From assembly GCA_030043675.1 (NCBI GenBank), contig JASHXG010000293.1, positions 1-6,678 on the forward strand: a stretch of DNA of 6,678 bases. The letters are read 5' to 3'. Positions within the stretch are counted from its first letter, which is position 1. Each line of letters opens with the position of its first letter. This document shows positions 1-5,478 of this stretch, one piece after another. The notes below the pieces were generated by a model, which was not told the origin of the DNA, made no database searches, and saw only the letters and a program-made list of their open reading frames with translations. This DNA comes from Vulcanimicrobiota bacterium (GTDB lineage Bacteria; Vulcanimicrobiota; Vulcanimicrobiia; Vulcanimicrobiales; Vulcanimicrobiaceae). The position numbers and the translations under genes were made by a program.

Positions 1-782
1 GATCGCCCGCACCCTTCGACGAGCAGGCGCGTCAGCTGGAGGTTCGTGCGCGGGTTTGCCGCGCCGACGTTATAGACGTTGCCCGTCTCACCACGCTCGA
101 GGACGTGAAGGATGGCGCGCGCGTGATCCTCGACGTGGAGCCAATCGCGAATCTGCTCTCCATCACCGTAGACCGGCACGGGCTGGTCGTCGATCAAGTT
201 GGTGACGAAGAGCGGCACGATCTTCTCCGGATACTGACGCGGCCCGTACGTGTTGCTGCCGCGCGTGATCAGAACCGGCGCGCCGTAGGTAACGTGGTAT
301 GCCAGAACCTGAAGGTCTGCACCGGCTTTGCTGGCGGCGTAGGGGCTGCGGGGGCGCAGCGGGTCGCTCTCGGTCGATTCGCCGGCCGCGACGTCGCCGT
401 ACACTTCGTCGGTCGAGACCTGGAGATACCGGGGGACGCCGCGTTGGCGCTGAGCCTCGAGCAGGACGTGCGTCCCCAGGATATCGGTGCGCAGGAAGTC
501 CGTCGGATCGAGGATCGAGCGATCGACGTGCGTTTCGGCCGCGAAGTTGACGATCGCATCGACTCCGGCGCCAACGGCCTCGGCCACGGCACCCGCGTCG
601 CAGATGTCGCCCTTATGGAAGCGATAGCGCCGGTCGTGCTCGACGTCGCGCAGGTTCGCCGGATTCCCGGCGTAGGTCATCGCGTCCAGATTGACGACCG
701 ATACCTCCGCCCGCTCGCGCAGGACGAGGCGAATGAAGTGAGAGCCGATAAAGCCGAGTCCTCCGGTCACCAACCAGCGCAT
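1..782 (-). CDS. rmlB: dTDP-glucose 4,6-dehydratase (5' part, cut by window edge)
   Basis: Reading the - strand from ATG at 782-780 gives 260 uninterrupted codons running off the left edge. The protein opens with the Rossmann NAD-binding motif TGGLGFIGS (residues 6-14). It then has the RmlB-type stretch NLDAMTYAGN (31-40), AAETHVDRSI (81-90), the catalytic Thr-Asp-Glu of STDEVYGD (T124, D125, E126) and the Tyr-Lys pair of SPYAASK (Y148, K152). SNTYGPRQYPEK, YGDGEQIRDWLHVEDHARA and YNVGAANPRTN follow, as in RmlB/RffG. The family is usually 320-350 residues, so about 60-90 C-terminal residues lie outside. The enzyme converts dTDP-glucose to dTDP-4-keto-6-deoxyglucose, the second step towards dTDP-rhamnose and related surface sugars, in the cytoplasm. 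Upstream of the start there is only a weak purine stretch (GGAATGAG), and I recognise no promoter for it. It is divergent from the rpsB operon. The TDE triad and DAMTYAGN make RmlB much more likely than another extended SDR epimerase. Confidence 0.93.
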   Translation of the reverse strand, partial: MRWLVTGGLGFIGSHFIRLVLRERAEVSVVNLDAMTYAGNPANLRDVEHDRRYRFHKGDICDAGAVAEAVGAGVDAIVNFAAETHVDRSILDPTDFLRTDILGTHVLLEAQRQRGVPRYLQVSTDEVYGDVAAGESTESDPLRPRSPYAASKAGADLQVLAYHVTYGAPVLITRGSNTYGPRQYPEKIVPLFVTNLIDDQPVPVYGDGEQIRDWLHVEDHARAILHVLERGETGNVYNVGAANPRTNLQLTRLLVEGCGR

Positions 783-845
783 CGCGCGCTCATTCCACGC
801 CGGACGCTTCCCGTCTTACTCGTGGCGGGCAGCTTGCTTGCCTGC

Positions 846-876
846 TTGCCGCGCGCCGGGGAGTTCGTGCTATAAT
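846..876 (+). promoter_or_regulatory. Promoter of the rpsB operon (extended -10)
   Basis: A perfect TATAAT lies at 871-876, preceded by TGC at 868-870, which makes an extended -10 (TGnTATAAT). The best -35 candidate is TTGCCG at 846-851, four of six matches to TTGACA, with a 19-base spacer that is longer than the optimal 17. The extended -10 may compensate. Transcription would start near 883, leaving a leader of about 107 bases before the rpsB start at 990. It is the only convincing sigma-70-type promoter seen in the window, and all + strand genes could be read from it. The start site is inferred by position only. Confidence 0.75.
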
Positions 877-882
877 CGCGCG

Positions 883-989
883 GCTGTTCAATACTTCACC
901 CCGCATGGAGGCGGGGTGGTCATGGCTCCGGGACACGACCGCGATGGCGGGAAGGCCTGCGGTCGGGAGCCAGAAAGGTTATGTTATCA
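883..989 (+). promoter_or_regulatory. Structured 5' leader of rpsB, candidate S2 autoregulatory element
   Basis: Two consecutive hairpins can be drawn. Hairpin I pairs 897-904 (CACCCCGC) with 911-918 (GCGGGGTG), 8 perfect pairs around the loop ATGGAG. Hairpin II pairs 923-929 (TGGCTCC) with 966-972 (GGAGCCA), then after a one-sided bulge at 930-935 pairs 936-942 (CGACCGC) with 959-965 (GCGGTCG), and ends in GGC/GCC (946-948 with 955-957) closing a GGGAAG loop. The purine stretch GAAAGG (973-978), the likely ribosome binding site, follows hairpin II directly. The GGAG in loop I (907-910) could alternatively pair with CTCC at 926-929, a possible pseudoknot or switch. In E. coli the rpsB-tsf leader is repressed by S2, and leaders of this type are known (the t44 / S2 leader RNA). 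I do not recognise this one as a member, so that role is inferred from position and structure. Confidence 0.55.
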
Positions 990-1754
990 ATGTCCGTCGT
1001 TACCATGCGAGAGCTCTTAGAAGCGGGCGTCCACTTCGGCCATCAGACGCGCCGGTGGAACCCCAAGATGAAACCCTTCATCTTTCAAGAGCGCAACGGC
1101 ATCTACATCATCGATCTCGCCCTCACCGTCGCGAAGCTGCGCGAAACCTATGAGGTCGTGAAGCGACTCGCGCGCGAGGGGCGCATCATTCTGTTCGTCG
1201 GCACCAAGAAGCAGGCCCAAGACGTCGTTCGTGAGGAGGCGGAGCGGGCCGGAACGTTCTACGTCAACCAGCGCTGGCTGGGCGGTACGCTGACCAACTT
1301 TGCAACGATCCAGAAGCGCATCGCACGCCTGCGCGAGCTGGAAAACATGAAGACTCAGGGCGACTTCGACCGGCTGCCCAAGAAAGAGGTCGCTAAGCTC
1401 CAGGACGAAATGAACCGGCTCGAGCGCTTTCTGGGCGGTATCAAAGACATGCACCGTTTGCCCGATGCGGTCTTCGTCGTGGATCCCAAGAAGGAGCGCA
1501 TCGCCGTTCTCGAAGCGAGGAAGCTAAAGATTCCCATCATCGCCGTCATCGACACTAACTGCGATCCGGACGAGATCGATTATCCGATTCCCGGCAACGA
1601 CGATGCGATTCGTGCCGTCAAGTTGATGGTCGGCAAAATCGCCGACGCGATCATCGAAGGGAAGACCGAGAGTGAGAGCGCGTACGACGAGGAAGCCTAC
1701 TCACCGCCTGCCGACGAGACCGAAGAAGCCCCGCTGACGATGGCGGAGGCCTAA
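990..1754 (+). CDS. rpsB: 30S ribosomal protein S2
   Basis: The product has 254 residues and is colinear with bacterial S2. It has MSVVTMRELLEAGVHFGHQTRRWNPKM at the N-terminus, NGIYIIDL, ILFVGTKKQAQ, the signature region FYVNQRWLGGTLTNF, then LPDAVFVVDPKKERIAVLEARKLKIPIIAVIDTNCDPDEIDYPIPGNDDA. The last 25 or so residues are an acidic tail, typical and variable in length. S2 binds late to the 30S subunit at the head-body junction and is needed with S1 for initiation. I place the start at ATG 990 because the bacterial S2 N-terminus (MSVxxM) aligns there. ATG 981 would add MLS and leaves only 2 bases after the purine run GAAAGG (973-978), whereas 990 leaves 11. It is the first gene of the operon behind the promoter at 868-876 and the structured leader, and is probably autoregulated together with tsf. 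Confidence 0.98.
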   Translation: MSVVTMRELLEAGVHFGHQTRRWNPKMKPFIFQERNGIYIIDLALTVAKLRETYEVVKRLAREGRIILFVGTKKQAQDVVREEAERAGTFYVNQRWLGGTLTNFATIQKRIARLRELENMKTQGDFDRLPKKEVAKLQDEMNRLERFLGGIKDMHRLPDAVFVVDPKKERIAVLEARKLKIPIIAVIDTNCDPDEIDYPIPGNDDAIRAVKLMVGKIADAIIEGKTESESAYDEEAYSPPADETEEAPLTMAEA

Positions 1755-1755
1755 G

Positions 1756-2355
1756 TTGATTTCGTACCAACCCAAGCCCGAAGAGATCAAGGCGCTTCGC
1801 GAGGAGACCAGCGCGCCGATGATGGATTGCCGCCAAGCCCTCATCGATGCGGCCGGCGACGTCGCGCAAGCCAAGACGCTGCTCTTCGAGCGCGGAGCCT
1901 CGCGCGCGGCGCGCAAGGCCGAGCGCAAGGCCGACGAAGGTCTGATCGCGAGCTACATTCATTCCGGCGGCAAGATCGGCGTGCTCGTCGAAGTTAACAG
2001 TGAGACCGATTTCGTCGCGCGCAGTCCAAAGTTTGCCGAGCTCTCGCGGGACGTCGCGATTCAGATCGCGGCGATGTCGCCCCGCTACCTCGACCGCGCG
2101 AGCGTGCCGAGCGATATCCTCGATGAGCTGCGTGAGGAGTTTCGCGCCGGCGCCGGCGCCGGCAAGCCGCCGGAGATCATCGAAAAGATCGTCGACGGCA
2201 AGCTGAACAAGTGGTTCGAGGAGCACTGCCTCCTCGAGCAGCCATACGTCAAGGACGATTCGATCAGCGTCGCCGATTTGATCAATCGGGCAGTGGGCGC
2301 GCTCGGTGAGAACATCCGGGTTCGCCGCTTCACGAGATACGCTTTGGGCGAATAG
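1756..2355 (+). CDS. tsf: Elongation factor Ts (short form)
   Basis: The product has 199 residues. The N-terminal UBA-like domain holds IKALREETSAPMMDCRQAL (11-29), where the usual TGAGMMDCK is altered to TSAPMMDCR. The core domain carries NSETDFVARSPKFAEL (81-96), whose TDFVA contacts the Mg2+/nucleotide site of EF-Tu. The C-terminal part runs to residue 199 with LNKWFEEHCLLEQPYVKDD (150-168), matching the conserved 'L.eQpfvkd' segment. EF-Ts releases GDP from EF-Tu to recycle it. At 199 residues it resembles the short Thermus/cyanobacterial form and lacks the coiled-coil domain of E. coli EF-Ts (about 283). The start is TTG at 1756, one base after the rpsB stop, with GGAGG at 1745-1749 inside rpsB at an ideal 6-base spacing. 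Translational coupling to rpsB is likely. A GCCGGC triplet repeat encodes AGAGAG at 131-136. Confidence 0.97.
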   Translation: MISYQPKPEEIKALREETSAPMMDCRQALIDAAGDVAQAKTLLFERGASRAARKAERKADEGLIASYIHSGGKIGVLVEVNSETDFVARSPKFAELSRDVAIQIAAMSPRYLDRASVPSDILDELREEFRAGAGAGKPPEIIEKIVDGKLNKWFEEHCLLEQPYVKDDSISVADLINRAVGALGENIRVRRFTRYALGE

Positions 2356-2371
2356 GAGCAAGATTCGGAAG

Positions 2372-3121
2372 GTGAGCGCACCGCGGTTCTCGCGCGTCCT
2401 CCTCAAGATCTCCGGCGAAGCCTTCGCCGGAGAGGACGCCGGCGTCGACGTCGGGACGACGCGCGCAATGGCCGAACAGATCGCGGAGGTGAGCCGCGCG
2501 GGCGTCTCAGTCGCGGTCGTCGTGGGCGGCGGGAACATTTGGCGCGGAAAAGTGCACGAGGAGGCCGGGATGGATCGCGCCACCGCCGACTACATGGGAA
2601 TGCTCGCGACGGTCATCAACGCTTTGGCGCTGCAGGACGCGCTCGAGCGCATGGGGGTGCCCTCGCGCGTCCAAACGGCGATTGCCATGCACCAAATTGC
2701 CGAGCCGTACATCCGGCGTCGAGCGATCCGCCACCTCGAAAAGGGACGGGTCGTCATCTTTGCAGCGGGGACCGGGAACCCGTACTTCACGACCGATACG
2801 ACGGCGGCACTGCGCGCGGTCGAGGTCGGCGCCGAGGCGATTCTCAAGGCTACAAAAGTCGACGGCATTTACTCGGCCGACCCGAAGAAGCATCCAAATG
2901 CGACGCGCTTCGAGCGCCTCGACTACATGGAGGTGCTGCAGCTCGGGCTGGAGGTCATGGATTCGACCTCGATGGCGCTGTGCATGGATAATGCGCTCCC
3001 CGTGATCGTTTTTGACATGAGCGCGCCGGGCAACATCCGGCGGGTCATCTGGGGAGAGCCCATCGGGACCTACGTCGGTCGTCGCGAGGATGCGGTGGCC
3101 GTGGCGGCCAGAAGCGTATAG
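2372..3121 (+). CDS. pyrH: UMP kinase (uridylate kinase)
   Basis: The product has 249 residues from GTG 2372. It belongs to the amino-acid kinase fold family. It shows RVLLKISGEAFAG (8-20) with the phosphate-binding Lys and SGEA, VVVGGGNIWRG (49-59), DYMGMLATVINALALQDALE, FAAGTGNPYFTTDTTAALRAVE around T134 to D142 (UMP binding), KATKVDGIYSADPKK from K159, and a C-terminal VMDSTSMALCMDNALPVIVFDMSAPGNIRRVIWGEPIGT. Bacterial PyrH is a hexamer that phosphorylates UMP to UDP with ATP and is commonly GTP-activated and UTP-inhibited. The last 15 residues or so (GRREDAVAVAARSV) are an unremarkable extension. The start is the least secure point. AGGAG at 2354-2358 overlaps the tsf stop and lies 13 bases from GTG 2372, while GGAAG lies directly against it. 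No other standard start codon in frame lies between the tsf stop and 2372. The gap after tsf is 16 bases, so the two are cotranscribed. Confidence 0.96.
   Translation: MSAPRFSRVLLKISGEAFAGEDAGVDVGTTRAMAEQIAEVSRAGVSVAVVVGGGNIWRGKVHEEAGMDRATADYMGMLATVINALALQDALERMGVPSRVQTAIAMHQIAEPYIRRRAIRHLEKGRVVIFAAGTGNPYFTTDTTAALRAVEVGAEAILKATKVDGIYSADPKKHPNATRFERLDYMEVLQLGLEVMDSTSMALCMDNALPVIVFDMSAPGNIRRVIWGEPIGTYVGRREDAVAVAARSV
2409..2433 (+). repeat. Perfect inverted repeat within the start of pyrH
   Basis: The 11 bases at 2409-2419 (TCTCCGGCGAA) are the exact reverse complement of 2423-2433 (TTCGCCGGAGA), with only GCC between them, so the mRNA can form an 11-bp GC-rich hairpin about 37 bases into pyrH. 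The bases code for the conserved ISGEA motif plus FAGE, so part of the sequence is fixed by the protein. No U-tract follows, so it is not an intrinsic terminator. Confidence 0.6.
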
Positions 3122-3132
3122 GATACGTCGCC

Positions 3133-3690
3133 GTGACGGACGCGTATTTCAGAGAGATCGAATCCAGGATGCAAAAGTGCGTCGAGGCGACCCGCGCCGA
3201 GTTCGCCTCGATTCGAACGGGGCGCGCTACGCCCACCTTGCTGGATCGCCTCTATGTGGATGCCTATGGCCAGTCGGTTCCGCTCAAGCAGGTTGCCGGC
3301 GTTTCGACGCCCGACACGCGCACGCTGCTGATCACTGCTTGGGACAAGGGCGTCGTTCCCGAGATCCGTAAAGCGATTGAGAAAAGCGACCTCGGCCTCA
3401 CGCCGAACGTCGACGGCACGGCTATTCGCTTGATCGTTCCGCCGCTGAACGAAGAACGCCGCAGAGATCTTGCCAAGGTCGTGAAGAAGAAGGCAGAGGA
3501 CGGGCGCGTGGCGGTTCGCAACGTTCGGCACCGCTCGCACGACGAGCTGCGCGGGCGGCTGAAGTCGTCTGAAATAACCGAAGATGATAGCAAGCGGATG
3601 CAAGAGACGCTGCAGCGGCTGACCGACAAATACGTGAAAGAGATCGACGCGCTGGTTGCGGCCAAAGAGAAAGAGATCATGGAGGTGTGA
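3133..3690 (+). CDS. frr: Ribosome recycling factor
   Basis: The product is exactly 185 residues, the same length as E. coli RRF, and is colinear throughout. Conserved blocks are MQKCVEATRAEFASIRTGRATPTLLD (13-38), the domain II segment with VPLKQVAGVSTPDTRTLLI, AIEKSDLGLTPNVDGTAIRLIVPPLNEERRRDLAKVVKKKAEDGRVAVRNVRH, and ITEDDSKRMQETLQRLTDKYVKEIDALVAAKEKEI. Arg129 and Arg132 in VRNVR are present; Arg132 is essential in E. coli RRF. The protein splits post-termination ribosomes with EF-G. The start is GTG 3133, 11 bases after pyrH, with AGGA at 3120-3123 overlapping the pyrH stop. Its TGA stop overlaps the GTG of the next small gene (GTGA, 3687-3690), so downstream genes are coupled to frr translation. 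Confidence 0.98.
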   Translation: MTDAYFREIESRMQKCVEATRAEFASIRTGRATPTLLDRLYVDAYGQSVPLKQVAGVSTPDTRTLLITAWDKGVVPEIRKAIEKSDLGLTPNVDGTAIRLIVPPLNEERRRDLAKVVKKKAEDGRVAVRNVRHRSHDELRGRLKSSEITEDDSKRMQETLQRLTDKYVKEIDALVAAKEKEIMEV

Positions 3691-3938
3691 GCGAGGATCT
3701 CACTCTCTTGCCGGAGGTGCAGGCGCGGCGCAAGCTGCGAAAGCAGCCGGTCCGGATCGCGGTTCTCGCTCCGTACGGTGCATGGATCGGTTGCGGGATG
3801 TTGCGCGTTCTACGTCTGAAAACGCCCGCTCAGGATGACGCGACTGACGGTGTTGTGGAACTGACGGTCGGGTACGAAGCGTACGAGCCGCTAGCGAAGG
3901 ACCCCGGAACGGCGAAGCCCTTCGAGGTGGGCTCGTGA
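3687..3938 (+). CDS. Small protein of unknown function between frr and uppS
   Basis: I do not recognise this 83-residue product. It starts at GTG 3687, overlapping the frr stop by 4 bases (GTGA), and ends in a TGA that overlaps the uppS GTG by 4 bases in the same way. GGAGG (3681-3685) lies only 1 base from the GTG, so initiation is probably by termination-reinitiation. Residues 1-20 are charged (ARRKLRKQ), then a hydrophobic, strand-like stretch RIAVLAPYGAWIGCGMLRVLRLK (23-45), a polar linker TPAQDDATD (46-54), a second strand-like stretch GVVELTVGYEAYEPL (55-69), and a polar tail. There is no signal peptide; the hydrophobic stretch has Arg, Pro and Gly and looks more like beta-strands than a membrane helix. 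Exact overlaps with both neighbours and filling of the whole frr-uppS gap argue that it is a real gene. The usual order has no gene here. Its function is unknown. Confidence 0.7.
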   Translation: MSEDLTLLPEVQARRKLRKQPVRIAVLAPYGAWIGCGMLRVLRLKTPAQDDATDGVVELTVGYEAYEPLAKDPGTAKPFEVGS

Positions 3939-4678
3939 GCGTCTCGCTGGCCGCCGGCTCGCGCCTCTCGGTCGATCCGGGCACGCTCCCGCGTCACATC
4001 GCGATCATCATGGACGGCAATCGGCGCTGGGCACACCGGCATGGCGTGCCGGCCATCGAGGGACATCGGCGCGGGATGGTCGCGCTGCGGGGAGTCACTC
4101 GCGCCGCCAGCGATCTAGGCATCGACGTGCTCACGGTGTACGGCTTCTCGACTGAGAACTGGAACCGCGACGTGCGCGAGATTTCGTTGCTTTTCGAGCT
4201 TTGCGTCCACTTTGCGCGGGGCGAGCTGCTCGAGCTGCGGCGCAACAACGTGCGCGTGCGCGTTATCGGCGATTGGGAATCGTTGCCGCAGGCACCGCGC
4301 CTGGCGCTGGCCGATCTTCAGAACCAGACGGCCGCGAACACCGGACTCCTGCTCAATTTGGCGGTGAACTACAGCTCGCATGCGGAACTCACGCGCGCGG
4401 TTGCAGCCATCGCGCGAGATGTCGCAGGCGGAAAGATTGCACCCGAAGCCATCAACGAGACGATGATCGGTCGCTACCTTTATACCGCGGGTCTGCCCGA
4501 CCTCGACCTGCTGATCCGCCCAGGCGGCGAGCATCGACTCTCGAACTTCTTGCTATACCAGGCCGCGTACGCCGAGCTCGTGATGACCGACGTCTACTGG
4601 CCGGACTTCTCAAAGGATGATTTGGTACGAGCGCTGATCGTTTTTCAACAACGGGAACGGCGATTCGGGGGGGCCTAA
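3935..4678 (+). CDS. uppS: Undecaprenyl diphosphate synthase (cis-prenyltransferase)
   Basis: The product has 247 residues. It shows PRHIAIIMDGNRRWAHRHG (19-37) with catalytic D27, the GHRRG phosphate/activation motif (43-47), LTVYGFSTENWNR (66-78), NYSSHAEL (145-152), and the C-terminal signature DLLIRPGGEHRLSNFLLYQAAYAELVMTDVYWPDF (191-225) with R195, R201, S203 and the Mg2+-binding E214, ending in ERRFGGA. It condenses isopentenyl diphosphate onto FPP in cis to make the C55 carrier for peptidoglycan and surface glycans, on the cytoplasmic side of the membrane. Two family positions differ: NYGGR is NYSSH and RTGGE is RPGGE. The start is GTG 3935 in a GTGA overlap with the preceding small gene, with GAGGT at 3924-3928 at 6-base spacing. 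It ends in TAA after a run of seven G. Chain length (C55 or shorter) cannot be read from the sequence, but the length and the position beside cdsA and dxr support UppS. Confidence 0.95.
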   Translation: MSVSLAAGSRLSVDPGTLPRHIAIIMDGNRRWAHRHGVPAIEGHRRGMVALRGVTRAASDLGIDVLTVYGFSTENWNRDVREISLLFELCVHFARGELLELRRNNVRVRVIGDWESLPQAPRLALADLQNQTAANTGLLLNLAVNYSSHAELTRAVAAIARDVAGGKIAPEAINETMIGRYLYTAGLPDLDLLIRPGGEHRLSNFLLYQAAYAELVMTDVYWPDFSKDDLVRALIVFQQRERRFGGA

Positions 4679-5478
4679 CCGAGCGGCGCATCGTCGTCGG
4701 CCTGATCGTTGCAGCGGTCGGCCTGCTGTGCGTCGTCTATCCATGGGCGTTCTATCTGCTGCTGCTTGCGATCGGCTTTGCGAGCATCTACGAGTTCAAC
4801 TACCTTTGCGCGATCAAGGGTCAGCCGCTGGAGTATCCCGTCGCGGTGCTCGGGGTCGGCATGTACATCGCGATGGCCGCGTTCGGCTTGCTTCACAAGT
4901 GGGAAGGCGTTCTGCTCGCCGGAATCGCGATCGCGGCCTTCTACATCGGAATGTACGGCGAGCAGAAGGGCTACTTCGCGCGCACTGCTTACACGTTGCT
5001 GGCCGTGCTCTATATCGGAAAGCTGCTGACGTATTTCGTGTTTATCCGTCAGATCCCGGGCAATGGGATGTGGTTAACGTTCTACGTGATCGTGATCATT
5101 GCGCTGACCGATACCTTCGCGATGGTTGTCGGTACGCTGATCGGTCGTCATTCCCTAACCAAAATTTCGCCGAGCAAAACCGTCGAAGGCTCGATCGGTT
5201 CGCTGGTGATCGCGACGATCTTTGCGGCAGCCGCAACCTGGTTTGGACCGCTTCACCTGCAATGGTGGCAGGGCGCAATCCTCGGCGCAAGCACCAGCGT
5301 CGCGGCGCAGGTCGGCGATCTCATCGAATCGGCGTTCAAGCGCGACGCCGGCGTGAAGGATGCCGGTGCGATGATACAAGGGCACGGCGGCGTCCTCGAC
5401 CGCTTCGACTCCTATCTCCTGGGCGGCGTCACGTTCTTTGCGACGCTGCACCTTCTTGGAATTCTCCAGGTACAGTGA
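4675..5478 (+). CDS. cdsA: CDP-diglyceride synthase; start codon not standard
   Basis: The coding frame is open from 4621 to the TGA at 5476-5478. Taken from 4675 it gives 267 residues, normal for CdsA. The N-terminus reads TERRIVVGLIVAAVGLL and on to FASIYEF, matching the family's R..vGL first membrane segment and conserved Glu-Phe. Then come several hydrophobic segments, D146 in ALTDTFAMVVG, ISPSKTVEG (164-172), and the CdsA signature from S219 to D245 with SAFKR, KD, HGG and DRFD. It makes CDP-diacylglycerol from phosphatidic acid and CTP in the inner membrane. No ATG, GTG or TTG occurs in frame before GTG 4846, which would delete 57 residues including the conserved first segment. Codon 4675 is CTA, overlapping the uppS TAA in the same geometry as the GTGA overlaps of neighbouring genes. 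The true start may be CTA, ATT 4663 or CTG 4702, a frameshift from uppS, or a sequence error. The family call is certain; the 5' end is not. A standard gene caller would give 4846-5478. Confidence 0.93.
   Translation, partial: LTERRIVVGLIVAAVGLLCVVYPWAFYLLLLAIGFASIYEFNYLCAIKGQPLEYPVAVLGVGMYIAMAAFGLLHKWEGVLLAGIAIAAFYIGMYGEQKGYFARTAYTLLAVLYIGKLLTYFVFIRQIPGNGMWLTFYVIVIIALTDTFAMVVGTLIGRHSLTKISPSKTVEGSIGSLVIATIFAAAATWFGPLHLQWWQGAILGASTSVAAQVGDLIESAFKRDAGVKDAGAMIQGHGGVLDRFDSYLLGGVTFFATLHLLGILQVQ

Noticed and set aside
105..875. Open frame of 256 codons on the + strand
   Set aside because: It lies antisense to the rmlB coding frame, which carries clear family motifs over the whole length; its own product resembles nothing and is a high-GC shadow.
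897..918. GC-rich hairpin as an intrinsic terminator
   Set aside because: No U-tract follows and it lies downstream of the promoter in the leader of an essential operon; a regulatory leader structure fits better.
905..1153. Upstream open frame starting at the ATG in the leader and running into rpsB
   Set aside because: Arg/Pro-rich product with no ribosome binding site; its ATG is the loop of hairpin I, and most of it overlaps rpsB in another frame.
1651..2583. Long - strand open frame (310 codons) opposite tsf and pyrH
   Set aside because: Composition is typical of antisense shadows of high-GC genes; both + strand genes here are unmistakable.
4728..5474. Extension of the dxr frame upstream through cdsA, suggesting a 637-residue fusion
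   Set aside because: The extra part is Arg/Asp-rich shadow translation of cdsA; Dxr homology begins right at GTG 5475 with TARKRVAILGSTGSIG.
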